Source: Leptospiraceae bacterium
GTDB taxonomy: Bacteria > Spirochaetota > Leptospiria > Leptospirales > Leptonemataceae
Reading direction: 5' to 3'
NCBI GenBank assembly: GCA_020441005.1
Contig: JAGRNA010000023.1
Span: 1-45,183, forward strand
Length of the DNA: 45,183 bases
Of the stretch, positions 26,334 to 34,975 are shown one piece after another (within the stretch, counting starts at the first letter, position 1; each line of letters opens with the position of its first letter). The notes below the pieces were generated by a model. It saw only the letters and a list, made by a program, of their open reading frames with translations, was not told the origin of the DNA and made no database searches. The translations under genes and the position numbers were made by a program.

Positions 26334-27755
26334 ATGTTAGCAGACGAGATCGCCGGACGGGTTTTATCAAAGGGATTGGAATGCGGCGCTGATTTTAGCG
26401 AATTGTTCATCGAGGAAACGCGCAGTACAAGTGTGCAGTTCAAGGACCGCAAGGTCGAATCCGCGCGGAGCGGAGTCGATTTTGGCATCGGGGTGCGTTT
26501 GATCGCGTCAAATCAGGTCTTCTATGGCCATACCAACCGGACGGATCTGGACTCCCTTCTGGCTGTGGTTACACGGATCGGGCACCTGATTCAGGATCCA
26601 GGCAGAGTCGACCCGGCAAACAGTAAAGAATCCAGGTTACTTGCTTCATTGTCCGAATCGCCCTGGCTGGAAACCAACTATCAAGATTTGCATCCGGTCC
26701 GTATTTGGCCGGGGCCGGCCGATCGGCAAACCCGCCTCGATATCCTGCATGCCGCGGACACCGCCGCCAGGGCTCTATCCGCCAGGGTCGAACAGGTGGG
26801 TGCCAGCGTGAATGACAGCATTACCCGAATCCAGATTTTCAATAGCGAGGGTTTGCATGTCAGCGACAAGCGTTGTCGAACCCGTTTCGCCGTGCAAGTG
26901 ACGGCTAGTCACGATGGGCAGCGCTTCACGGCCCATGAGACCCCGGGACGCATGCAAGGTGTCGAATTTTTGCAAAATCTGGATAGCGGCGGCCTGGCCG
27001 TGTTGGCAGGCGAGCGGGCCTTGCGGATGCTGGATGCCGGTTATATTACCGGCGGTCAGATGCCGGTCGTGATGGCCAATGGGTTTGGCGGAGTCATCTT
27101 TCACGAGGCCTGCGGACACCCGCTCGAAAGCGAATCGGTGCGTAAGGAGTCCTCTCCCTTTTGTAATCGGCTGGGACAACAGATCGCCCATCCGGCGGTA
27201 ACGGCGATTGATGACGGGACCGTGCCGCACGCCTGGGGTTCGGTGAACATTGACGATGAAGGGATGCCAACGGAGCGGACAGTTTTGATTGAGAACGGAA
27301 TACTAAAAAGTTTTATTACCGATCGCATAGGCGCATCCGAGCTGCAGTTGCCACGCACTGGCAACGCTCGCCGGCAATCGTACGAATACGCGCCTGTTTC
27401 ACGGATGCGCAATACCTGGATCGCTCCCGGCGAGCATACCCCGGCGGATCTGATTGCGTCGGTCGATAACGGTTTGTACGCCAAAAAAATGGGCGGTGGA
27501 TCCGTCAATCCGGCTACCGGAGAATTTAATTTTGCGGTCGAAGAAGCCTGGCTGATTCAAAACGGTCGTCTGGGCGCGGCGGTGCGCGGCGCCAGCCTGG
27601 TTGGCAAGGGTAGTGAGATTTTGCATCGTATTTCGATGGTGGCTGATGATTTGGAATTGGCGGCCGGTATGTGCGGCGCCAGTAGCGGCGCGGTGCCGGT
27701 TTGCGTGGGCCAGCCCAGCTTGAGGGTCGATCAGATCCTGGTAGGGGGTCGTTGA
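26334..27755 (+). CDS. tldD: TldD metalloprotease subunit
   Basis: TldD and TldE form a heteromeric zinc protease that degrades or trims unfolded peptides (for example CcdA and microcin B17 in E. coli). This 473-residue protein has the TldD metal motif 'FHEACGHPLESE' and the downstream 'NPATGEFNFAVEEAWLI' block. The N-terminus 'GADFSELFIEETRSTSVQFK' is typical. Start ATG 26334 matches the family; a TTG at 26280 would add 18 unrelated residues. The stop overlaps the tldE start by one base (TGATG), so the two subunits are coupled. Confidence 0.95.
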   Translation: MLADEIAGRVLSKGLECGADFSELFIEETRSTSVQFKDRKVESARSGVDFGIGVRLIASNQVFYGHTNRTDLDSLLAVVTRIGHLIQDPGRVDPANSKESRLLASLSESPWLETNYQDLHPVRIWPGPADRQTRLDILHAADTAARALSARVEQVGASVNDSITRIQIFNSEGLHVSDKRCRTRFAVQVTASHDGQRFTAHETPGRMQGVEFLQNLDSGGLAVLAGERALRMLDAGYITGGQMPVVMANGFGGVIFHEACGHPLESESVRKESSPFCNRLGQQIAHPAVTAIDDGTVPHAWGSVNIDDEGMPTERTVLIENGILKSFITDRIGASELQLPRTGNARRQSYEYAPVSRMRNTWIAPGEHTPADLIASVDNGLYAKKMGGGSVNPATGEFNFAVEEAWLIQNGRLGAAVRGASLVGKGSEILHRISMVADDLELAAGMCGASSGAVPVCVGQPSLRVDQILVGGR

Positions 27756-29101
27756 TGGAATTTGATCATTTACAGGAGGCCTGCGAGTTTGTGGCCCAGG
27801 CGGCCCGTGCTCGGGGCTGCGAGCAATTTGAGGTGCTGGGCACCCGTCAGTTGGATCAGGAATTGTCGGTGTATCAGTCGCGTCTAAACAAGAGTTCTTA
27901 TGCTGAATCGCAGGCCCTGGGAATGCGCGTGTTTGTCGATGGTCGACCGGGCTATGCGTGGTCTGCTCGGCTGGGCTCTGAGGCCTTGCTGGAAAGCCTG
28001 GCACATGCTATGGCCAATGCGGCGCTGGCCGATCCGCTAGACCTGGAGATGCCGGACCGTCTGGATGTGGACGACCTGGACCTGGAGCTCTGGAGTCCGG
28101 ATTGGGAGGACTGGGATTTTGCACGCATGTCCAGTCTGGCGCTAGAGGCGGCAGAACTGGCCCGTCAAAGCGATCGACGCATTGTCAATGTCCCCCTGAG
28201 CGCCTGTCAGAAGAGCAGCCGGGCTAGTTATTTCATCAATAGTCGCGGCGTATCCTTTGAAAAAAAATCGGGATCCGTAGTGGCCACCTGCGGGGTTACC
28301 GCGAGGCAAAAGGACATTACCAAAAGCGGCTACTACAGCCAGGCTGGTCGCGGGCCGCTTTGTTTACAAGCCGATACTCTTGGTCAAAACGCCGTCGAGC
28401 GGGCGCTGGAACTGCTCGATATCGCGCCGGTCCCTTCACTGTCTGCCATCCCGGTGGTTTTATCGCATCGAGTTAGCGGCCGCCTTTTTGCACTGTACCA
28501 AAGCATGTTTTTTGCCGAGCAAGTCCAGAAAAACCAGTCGCGCCTGGCAGGACGCATGGGTGAGTCCATTGCCGTGTCGGAGCTGTCCTTGCGCTCCATG
28601 GCCCGAGTCCCTGGCTGGCCTGCTTCCCGTCTAGTGGATAGCGAGGGGATGGCTACCCAGGATATCCCCCTGGTTGAGGGCGGCTGTTTGCAAAACTGGC
28701 TCTATCATCTGGAGTCGGCTGCCCGGGACGGTTGCGCTTCCAACGGGGCGGCCACGCGTTCGCTGGCGGGCGTCGTCAGTACCTGTTTTGCCAATCTGGT
28801 GGTGGATCGCGGCCCGCATACCCTGGAGCAGCTGTTGCACACCTGGCCGCAATGCCTGTATGTCCTCAAGCTGGAAGGTGCCGCGGCTTGCTCCGCTGTA
28901 TCGGGTGAAATATCGATCGGGGCCCAAGGCTGGTTCATGGTCGATGGGCAAAAGGTGCATGCCTTTGATGGCCTGACGCTTTCTATGAACTTCCTCGACT
29001 TATTACAAAACATTGCGCTGATTTCAAACGAGTGGAGCCCGCAATGGAGTCTGGCGCGCGTGCCGGACCTGGCGATTCAGGGTTTTGCCATTTCGCAATA
29101 G
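27755..29101 (+). CDS. tldE: TldE/PmbA metalloprotease subunit
   Basis: The 448-residue partner of TldD shares its overall fold but lacks the HExxxH metal motif, as TldE subunits do. Recognisable parts are 'QELSVYQSRLNKSSYAESQA', 'GMRVFVDGRPGYAW', 'FINSRGVSFEKK' and the end 'ISIGAQGWFMVDGQ'. GGGGG before ATG 27755 lies inside tldD. Translation linkage with tldD supports a 1:1 complex. Nothing in the neighbourhood shows a peptide substrate such as a bacteriocin or toxin. Confidence 0.93.
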   Translation: MEFDHLQEACEFVAQAARARGCEQFEVLGTRQLDQELSVYQSRLNKSSYAESQALGMRVFVDGRPGYAWSARLGSEALLESLAHAMANAALADPLDLEMPDRLDVDDLDLELWSPDWEDWDFARMSSLALEAAELARQSDRRIVNVPLSACQKSSRASYFINSRGVSFEKKSGSVVATCGVTARQKDITKSGYYSQAGRGPLCLQADTLGQNAVERALELLDIAPVPSLSAIPVVLSHRVSGRLFALYQSMFFAEQVQKNQSRLAGRMGESIAVSELSLRSMARVPGWPASRLVDSEGMATQDIPLVEGGCLQNWLYHLESAARDGCASNGAATRSLAGVVSTCFANLVVDRGPHTLEQLLHTWPQCLYVLKLEGAAACSAVSGEISIGAQGWFMVDGQKVHAFDGLTLSMNFLDLLQNIALISNEWSPQWSLARVPDLAIQGFAISQ

Positions 29102-29177
29102 GTCGTCGCGCCTGGTCTGGCCGGGGAAGAGGGCGGAAAGCGTTTAACAATCGCTGAATCTGGCCGATGCATCTAGT

Positions 29178-29933
29178 ATGAATCTGGCTGGCATAGATGA
29201 AGCGACCCTGATGCAAACCTGGAAGGGCGGACCCTCCGCCGAGGAGGGGTATCACCGGGCCTATACAACCAGCACTTATGAAGGCGATCAGCTGCAGGTG
29301 GATTTCAACTACCCGCGCCAGATGGCGCGCATCAGCCTGAAGCTGGCGGCGGAAGGCATGCGCGAGTATGTGGCGGTGATTAAATCCGGTACCATCCTGC
29401 AGGAACGTGAATCGGTCGGTCGCCGCAGTATGGATTTGCAGCATAAATTTCAGCCGCACTTGCCCTGGCTGGCCCTGTTACCTGACTCCGCCCTGTTGGA
29501 AGTCATTGGCGGCAATTATGGTATACCGACCCAAAGCGCTTTTGCCAACCGATCCGGTTATGGGCCAGCGCTGCCGGTGTATCCCGGTCGCGAACCCTTT
29601 TCACTGCTACAAGTCTTCAAGAAATATCTGCAGCAAAAACGCGAGCGCGAAGAAAAGGCTCGCGGCTGGCTGCGCAAGTTATGGCGGCGCCTGCCCGGCG
29701 AGGCTTTTGATCTGGGGCTGGGCGGCCTGCTTATCTGGTTGTTCAGTCATGGTTATATCAATCTGACAGAATTGGCCGGCTATAGCGGCAGCCTGGGCGT
29801 CTTCTGCGGTGCCTGGGATTGGCTATGGAGACAGCGCGATCCCTTTTTGCCCAAGGTGATGGCCCTGGCTGGACTGAGTGCCTGGGCGGTCTACTGGCAG
29901 GTCCAAAACCGGATGTGGGCGATTTTTTTATAG
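29178..29933 (+). CDS. Hypothetical protein with C-terminal membrane region
   Basis: The 251-residue protein has a soluble N-terminal part (1-~150) with no motif I recognise. A highly charged stretch follows ('KKYLQQKREREEKARGWLRK', about 150-170), then about three C-terminal hydrophobic segments (about 178-250). The layout suggests a cytoplasmic domain tethered to the membrane by its C-terminus. It lies between tldE and cheW with its own 76-bp leader. Function unknown. Confidence 0.65.
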   Translation: MNLAGIDEATLMQTWKGGPSAEEGYHRAYTTSTYEGDQLQVDFNYPRQMARISLKLAAEGMREYVAVIKSGTILQERESVGRRSMDLQHKFQPHLPWLALLPDSALLEVIGGNYGIPTQSAFANRSGYGPALPVYPGREPFSLLQVFKKYLQQKREREEKARGWLRKLWRRLPGEAFDLGLGGLLIWLFSHGYINLTELAGYSGSLGVFCGAWDWLWRQRDPFLPKVMALAGLSAWAVYWQVQNRMWAIFL

Positions 29934-29964
29934 TCTGATTAGGCCAGTGCTGTAAAATCGGGCT

Positions 29965-30456
29965 ATGGCGACAACAGCCGGCACTGCCGATATTGATCAA
30001 AAATATCTGACCTTCAGCCTGGGCGAGGAGGAATACGGTATACCGGTCGCGCAGGTGACTGGTATCGTCAAGGTCGAGGAGCTGATCGAGGTGCCCCACA
30101 GCGTCGCCTGGTTTCCGGGCCTGATGGATGTGCGTGGTCAGATCATGCCGGTTGTGGACCTCAAGCTGCGGCTGGGACTGCAGCGTGCAGCCGGTGAAGA
30201 ACGCGGACAACGCGCCATCATTGTCGAGATTGAAGGCCACCGGATCACATTGATGGTGGATGCGGTCTATCATGTGCACCGTTTTAGCCAGGAGAGCATT
30301 GATGCGGGCCCGCCCAGTATCAAGGACGGCAGCGGTCAGTTTATGTTAGGGGTCGGCAAGCGCGAAAACAGTTTTGTTGTGCTGATCAATGTGACCCGCC
30401 TTTTCGAGGGTGAAGAACTGGCGCATCTGAGCAGCGCGGCCAGCGAATTAAAGTAG
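29965..30456 (+). CDS. cheW: CheW chemotaxis coupling protein
   Basis: CheW couples chemoreceptors to the CheA kinase. The 163-residue protein has 'YLTFSLGEEEYGIPVAQVTG', the receptor/CheA-contact region 'FPGLMDVRGQIMPVVDLKLR', 'GHRITLMVDAVYHV' and 'FVVLINVTRLF', all standard. No cheA or receptor gene is nearby, so it is an orphan cheW here. Its presence fits a motile organism. Confidence 0.93.
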   Translation: MATTAGTADIDQKYLTFSLGEEEYGIPVAQVTGIVKVEELIEVPHSVAWFPGLMDVRGQIMPVVDLKLRLGLQRAAGEERGQRAIIVEIEGHRITLMVDAVYHVHRFSQESIDAGPPSIKDGSGQFMLGVGKRENSFVVLINVTRLFEGEELAHLSSAASELK

Positions 30457-30606
30457 CGCAGTCTACTGCCGTCCCTTCCAGCCCCAGGTGCCGGTAGATA
30501 CCATAGCAGACGATCCAGGAGCAGGTGTGCAAGGGAGCGAGCAGCCAGCGACACTCACCCTGGTCTGTTTTTGAAATGGATTGAAGAACATCTGTTGCTA
30601 GAAAGC

Positions 30607-31599
30607 ATGGTTGGCATGGCGGGCCACATTAGACCGATACCCTGTGATCAATGCGGGGCGGAAAGCTTCGCGCCCCTGTTTGTCAAAGAGTCCAGTCAGG
30701 GTCAGACCTTCCAACTGGTGCGTTGCCGGCAGTGTCAATTAGTGCAGGTCAACCCCCAACCGGATCTGGAGGCGGTGGCGCCATACTATGCCGGTGAGTA
30801 TTTTGAAAAGCGCAGTGAACGCGGTTACGACAATTATTTTTCAAGCGCCTTGAAACAGCAAATTAATCGGGTATACGGATTGAATTTGCGCGATCTGGGA
30901 TTTGACGCCTGGGAGGCTGGACTGAGCGACACCGGACCCTGGCAAAAAGATTTGCAGGGATTGGACCGGGACGGGGTTGCGATACCGGCCCCGGCGACTG
31001 ACGGCAGCACTCGAAATTTATTTGAGGGGCGACCGCCCCGTTGCCTGGATGTCGGCTGCGCCGCCGGATACTTTGTCGAGTATATGCAGTCTCGCGGCTG
31101 GCAGTCAGAAGGCATTGAGTTGTCAGCCCATGCTGCCCGTTTCGGAATCGAGCAGTTGCAGCTGACAATTTACATTGATGATTTTTTGCGCAGCGCTGTT
31201 CTGCAACAGGGCCATTACGACATGCTCAGTTTTTGGGCTTCGATCGAGCACATGCATAGCCCGCGGCGCGTACTGGAACGCTGCTACGAGCTGCTCCGGC
31301 CGGGCGGACGTTTGCTATTGTCCACCTGTCGTTGGGGGCTATTGGCCAGACATAAGGCTGCTCGCTGGCGTTTTATGAATGTGCCGGAACACTTGTATTT
31401 TTTTAGTCTATCCGGAATCATTCGTCTGGCTGCTGACTGCGGTTTGCGCCGGATTAGTCATATTACTTATGGATCCGGCTTCACTAGCTGCAAGGATGCC
31501 GGCTGGCTCTACCGGGCCGGCAAACAAATCGCTGATCCGCTAGTGAAATGGCTGGATCAGGGTGATATGATGGCCCTCCAATTCGAGCGCAGCCATTAA
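30607..31599 (+). CDS. Class I SAM methyltransferase with N-terminal zinc-ribbon
   Basis: The protein has 330 residues from ATG 30607; TTG 30571 would add 12. The N-terminus has paired cysteines 'CDQCGAE' and 'CRQCQL', a small zinc knuckle. A methyltransferase core follows: motif I 'CLDVGCAAGYFVEYM', 'GIELSAHAARFG', 'MLSFWASIEHMHSPRRVLE' and 'LLRPGGRLLLSTCR'. This arrangement is common in methyltransferases of sugar or surface-polysaccharide pathways, though the substrate is unknown here. An insertion of ~60 residues separates the zinc part from motif I. A terminator begins at its stop codon. Confidence 0.82.
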   Translation: MVGMAGHIRPIPCDQCGAESFAPLFVKESSQGQTFQLVRCRQCQLVQVNPQPDLEAVAPYYAGEYFEKRSERGYDNYFSSALKQQINRVYGLNLRDLGFDAWEAGLSDTGPWQKDLQGLDRDGVAIPAPATDGSTRNLFEGRPPRCLDVGCAAGYFVEYMQSRGWQSEGIELSAHAARFGIEQLQLTIYIDDFLRSAVLQQGHYDMLSFWASIEHMHSPRRVLERCYELLRPGGRLLLSTCRWGLLARHKAARWRFMNVPEHLYFFSLSGIIRLAADCGLRRISHITYGSGFTSCKDAGWLYRAGKQIADPLVKWLDQGDMMALQFERSH

Positions 31600-31627
31600 G
31601 GCAGCGCTGATGGACAGCGCCCTTTTT
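31600..31627 (+). terminator. Rho-independent terminator after the methyltransferase gene
   Basis: GCGCT (31604-31608) pairs with AGCGC (31616-31620), extended by GG (31600-31601) with CC (31621-31622) across a 2-nt bulge. TTTTT follows at 31623-31627. It directly follows the stop at 31599 and separates this unit from betB. Confidence 0.75.
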
Positions 31628-31730
31628 CTACCAGGGACCGGGGCAACGGGCCCGCCACACCTGATCCTCAAATCAATCTGTCTGTCTAAAAACTCTGGTA
31701 GTCTCGCCTGGATGTATCAGGCTGACATTC

Positions 31731-33185
31731 ATGTTTGAAAGCCGCTTGTATATCCACGGTCAATACCAGGATGCCAGCAGTCCGGAAAGGCTGGACAATA
31801 TATATCCAGCGACCGGTCAAAAGCAGGGCGCAGTCCATCTGGCTAATGAGGCCGATCTGGCGTCGGCCCTGCAAAGCGCGCGCCAGGGATTGCTGGTATG
31901 GTCGGCAATGAAGGGCGCCGAGCGCGGTCGGATTTTACACAAAGCCGCCGCGATTCTGAGGCAACGGAATGATGAATTGGCCCGGCTGGAGGTGTTGGAT
32001 ACAGGCAAGCCTCTCAGCGAAGCGCTGGTGGTGGATGTTATCTCTGGAGCCGAATGTCTGGAATACTACGCCGGTTTGGCCGCCAGTCTGCATGGTCATC
32101 ACTACGACCTGGGTCAGTCCTTTGCCTACACGCGGCGCGAACCCCTGGGGATTGTGGCCGGGATCGGAGCCTGGAATTATCCCCTGCAAATCGCCTGCTG
32201 GAAGTCGGCCCCGGCCCTGGCTTGCGGCAACGCCATGATTTTTAAACCCTCGGAGTGGACCCCTCTGACGGCCTTGCTGCTGGCCGAGATTTATACCGAG
32301 GCGGGCTTGCCGGCCGGCGTATTCAATGTGCTGCCCGGCGACAGGCGCATCGGTCAGGCTTTGGTTCGCAGTCCACAGATTGCCAAGGTCAGTCTGACCG
32401 GGGAGGTCGGCACCGGCAAAAAGGTTATGGCCGAGGCGGCCGCCACTCTGAAACACGTTACCCTGGAATTGGGCGGCAAGTCTCCTTTGCTAGTGTTTGC
32501 CAGGAGTGATCTGGACCAGGCCATCTCGGCCGCCATCATGGCCAATTTTTACACCCAGGGGGAGGTTTGTTCCAACGGGACCCGGGTTTTTGTCGAAGCA
32601 TCGGTCTACTCCGAATTCAAGGATCGCTTGCAGGAGCGGATGCGGGGGGTTGTCATCGGCGATCCAATGGATCCCAAAACCAATACCGGAGCCCTGATTC
32701 ATGCGGAACACCTGGCAAAGGTGATGAGCTACCTGAACGCCGCCCGGGAGGCGGGGGCCCATATCCTGTGCGGCGGCCATCAGGTGCATCCCCCCGGTTT
32801 TGAGGGCGGTTACTTTGTGCAGCCCACAGTGATTGCGGACTGTGTCGATACTATGCCCTGTGTGCGCGAGGAGATATTTGGTCCGGTGATGTCCTTGCTG
32901 CGCTTCGATTCTGAGGAGGAGGTCATCCGGCGAGCAAACGAGACCCCCTATGGCCTGGCAGCGGGCGTATTTACCAAAGATCTCCAGCAAGCCCACCGGG
33001 TGGTCGCCCGGCTAGAGGCCGGCACCTGCTGGATCAATAATTATAATCTGACTCCGATTGAAATGCCTTTTGGCGGCACCAAGCAATCCGGACTGGGGCG
33101 CGAAAACAGCCTGACTACGATCGAGCACTATACCCAGTTGAAAAGCGTGTATGTGGAAATGGGCCGGGTAGATTCGATCTATTAG
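31731..33185 (+). CDS. betB: Betaine aldehyde dehydrogenase
   Basis: The enzyme oxidises betaine aldehyde to glycine betaine, an osmoprotectant, with NAD(P)+. The 484-residue protein resembles E. coli BetB through its length: 'RREPLGIVAGIGAWNYPLQI', 'KSAPALACGNAMIFKPSEWT', general base in 'TLELGGKSPLLVF', nucleophile in 'GEVCSNGTRVFVEA' and 'REEIFGPVMSLLRFDSEEEV'. Other aldehyde dehydrogenases share some of this, but 'CSNGTRVFV' and the C-terminal 'YTQLKSVYVEM' favour BetB. No choline dehydrogenase or betI is next to it; it stands between a terminator and a new promoter region. Confidence 0.9.
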   Translation: MFESRLYIHGQYQDASSPERLDNIYPATGQKQGAVHLANEADLASALQSARQGLLVWSAMKGAERGRILHKAAAILRQRNDELARLEVLDTGKPLSEALVVDVISGAECLEYYAGLAASLHGHHYDLGQSFAYTRREPLGIVAGIGAWNYPLQIACWKSAPALACGNAMIFKPSEWTPLTALLLAEIYTEAGLPAGVFNVLPGDRRIGQALVRSPQIAKVSLTGEVGTGKKVMAEAAATLKHVTLELGGKSPLLVFARSDLDQAISAAIMANFYTQGEVCSNGTRVFVEASVYSEFKDRLQERMRGVVIGDPMDPKTNTGALIHAEHLAKVMSYLNAAREAGAHILCGGHQVHPPGFEGGYFVQPTVIADCVDTMPCVREEIFGPVMSLLRFDSEEEVIRRANETPYGLAAGVFTKDLQQAHRVVARLEAGTCWINNYNLTPIEMPFGGTKQSGLGRENSLTTIEHYTQLKSVYVEMGRVDSIY

Positions 33186-33302
33186 CGCCAGCCACCAGCC
33201 ATTCGGTTCTGCGGGCGATCGAAGCCTCGCGATGCCGGTGGGCCCCGTTTTTAAAGAGGAGGCGCGGAGTGCACTAGCGGTGTGCTTCCGCCGGATTTGC
33301 AT

Positions 33303-33348
33303 AATTGCTTGAACCCACAGGGCCCTGGTAAAAAATAACAAAGCAATT
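33303..33348. promoter_or_regulatory. Inverted repeat flanking a possible promoter of the acyltransferase gene
   Basis: AATTGCTT (33303-33310) and AAGCAATT (33341-33348) are perfect inverted repeats separated by 30 bp. Between and across them lie TTGAAC (33309-33314) and an A/T-rich -10-like stretch (33329-33337). The arms are centred 38 bp apart, suggesting two half-sites of an operator around the promoter. The acyltransferase ATG follows 25 bp later. The rest of the 187-bp gap after betB shows nothing. Confidence 0.4.
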
Positions 33349-33372
33349 CCAAACTGCGGAGATTCAAATTCT

Positions 33373-34653
33373 ATGCAAAGCTTTATCCCCCCATCTTTTA
33401 ATTTGCCCTTGCACTGGACCGTGGACTTGCTGTTTCCTCTGTTATTAAAACAGGTTCAAAACATCGATGAGGTGATTGTTTCGCAGGAGGATAAGCGGCT
33501 GTTGCGCAGTCTGCGTAAGGACCGCTTGCTTTTTTTTACCAATCACCCCACAACCGCCGAACCGCCCATCACCTACCATATTGGCAATATCATGGGGGCG
33601 CGCTTCAAATACATGGCCTCTCGGCAGGTTTTCGACTGGAATTTCGGCGCGGTGGGCAAGGTAATCTCCAATTTGGGCGCCTTCTCGATCATCGCGGGCA
33701 TCAATGATCGCGAGTCGTTCAAGACGGCGCGCGAGGTCCTGGCGGCTCCGGCGGGCAAATTTGTACTGTACCCTGAAGGTGAGCCCACCAGCGGTGAAAA
33801 TGACAGCCTGATGCCCTTTCAGGGTGGAGTCTCACAGCTGAGTTTTTGGGCCCTGGACGACGCCATCAAGCAAGAGCCCGATGCCGATATAACGGTGCTG
33901 CCGGGCTTCCTGAAATATGTGATTTCCGCCTCGCCGGCGGAGTGCATCGCCCATTTAACGGACTCTATTGGCAAGATAGAGCAGAAACTGAGCATTGATC
34001 CCGGTAACAAAAACCTGCTGCGGCGGTTTATGACCGTGGGCCGGGTACTGCTGGAGGAACAGGAAGCCAAATACCATATTGCCATGGCCTCCAAATCGGA
34101 CTTTGATTACCGAATTGGACGTGTGCGCCACGCCATCCTGGACAATGTCGCCGACAAGATCGGCGTTCCAAATTACGATATTCACGCCGACGCCATTATG
34201 AAACTGCGTCAACTCTTTGCCCTGCATGAGATGATCTCGATTGGCTACGAGGACCCCAAATTGCCGCGTCTGTCCAGCGAGGAGGTCGAGTGGATGCACC
34301 ATGAGTTGTCGAGCGCCTTTGACTTCATTGTGATCAAGCGTGATTATCTGCTGTCGCGACCCACGCCGGAACGCTTTTATGAATGGCTCGTTCGCTACGA
34401 ATCGCACATTTTTAACAAAAAGCCGCGTGCGATTGGCGGGGAGCCCTGGCCGCTCGCGCGCAACGCGCACCTCTTCCTGGCCCGGCCCTTTTCCCTGCGT
34501 GAGTACTGGTCCACCGATAAAAAGAAGCGCAAACAGGGTGTCCAGGACATGCTCGTACGGTTGCGCAGGGACATCCAGGGGTTGCTGGATGACGCGCTTG
34601 AGCTCAGTCAGCCGATTGTCAAGCCCTATGACATTGGCGATGACGCCTATTAG
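33373..34653 (+). CDS. PlsC-like glycerolipid acyltransferase with HX4E motif
   Basis: The 426-residue protein has an acyltransferase block I 'FFTNHPTTAEPP' in which the usual HX4D is HX4E (H58, E63), and a block III-like 'LYPEGEPTSGEND' followed by 'PFQGGVSQL'. Such enzymes acylate glycerol-phosphate or lysophospholipids. A long C-terminal part (about 190-426) is mostly helical and unlike small PlsC proteins. A canonical NHQSYLD PlsC is encoded near the right end of the window, so this one may have a different acceptor. No signal peptide is seen; hydrophobic residues at the N-terminus may associate with the membrane. Confidence 0.75.
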   Translation: MQSFIPPSFNLPLHWTVDLLFPLLLKQVQNIDEVIVSQEDKRLLRSLRKDRLLFFTNHPTTAEPPITYHIGNIMGARFKYMASRQVFDWNFGAVGKVISNLGAFSIIAGINDRESFKTAREVLAAPAGKFVLYPEGEPTSGENDSLMPFQGGVSQLSFWALDDAIKQEPDADITVLPGFLKYVISASPAECIAHLTDSIGKIEQKLSIDPGNKNLLRRFMTVGRVLLEEQEAKYHIAMASKSDFDYRIGRVRHAILDNVADKIGVPNYDIHADAIMKLRQLFALHEMISIGYEDPKLPRLSSEEVEWMHHELSSAFDFIVIKRDYLLSRPTPERFYEWLVRYESHIFNKKPRAIGGEPWPLARNAHLFLARPFSLREYWSTDKKKRKQGVQDMLVRLRRDIQGLLDDALELSQPIVKPYDIGDDAY

Positions 34654-34928
34654 CAATTAAATGGCGAGTCGGCTGGCACTGCCCGGAGCCGTTTGGTGCA
34701 TCTGGTGTGCGGACTGGCAGTTTGCCGGCTCGCGCTGAATGCTTTGGTTTTTGTTGCGACTCACGGCGTCCCGGTCGGCATCATTTGGCGCCTGGAGCCG
34801 CCTGGAGCCGCCTGGACCCTGCCTGGGGCTTTCGAAGGCGGTGGTCCAGCGCTGTCTGACCGGGATTGCCGCCAGGAATCGGCTTGTTTTCAGATTGACC
34901 ACCTGGCTGCCATAATTTGTCTGGTAGT
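34654..34928. other. Gene-free stretch with a 10-bp tandem repeat
   Basis: The 322 bp between the acyltransferase and etfB has only short frames on both strands, with no ribosome site or family likeness. CCTGGAGCCG is repeated 2.6 times in tandem at 34791-34816. TTGACC at 34895-34900 is a -35-like element without a well-placed -10. The right end of the gap holds the etf palindrome. Confidence 0.5.
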
Positions 34929-34948
34929 ATAAACCCCCAGGGGTTTAT
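34929..34948. promoter_or_regulatory. Perfect palindrome in the etfBA leader
   Basis: ATAAACCCC (34929-34937) and GGGGTTTAT (34940-34948) are exact inverted repeats around a 2-bp centre. They overlap a -10-like TATAAA (34928-34933) and lie 27 bp before the etfB ATG. Position over the promoter fits a dimeric repressor's operator. As RNA it could also fold as an 8-bp stem with a CCAG-type loop. Confidence 0.5.
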
Positions 34949-34975
34949 CAAATAAAGCAGGAGAAGTCTTGAATT

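Noticed and set aside
27399..28004. 201-codon minus-strand frame across the tldD-tldE junction
   Set aside because: Proline-rich antisense shadow of two well-supported genes.
26334..29101. tldD-tldE as part of a bacteriocin or toxin maturation cluster
   Set aside because: No small precursor peptide, cyclodehydratase or exporter gene is visible around them; they look like the housekeeping pair.
34657..34932. Opposed frames of 79 and 81 codons in the gap before etfB
   Set aside because: Neither has a ribosome site, hydrophobic pattern or known motif; the translations are typical of non-coding GC-rich DNA.
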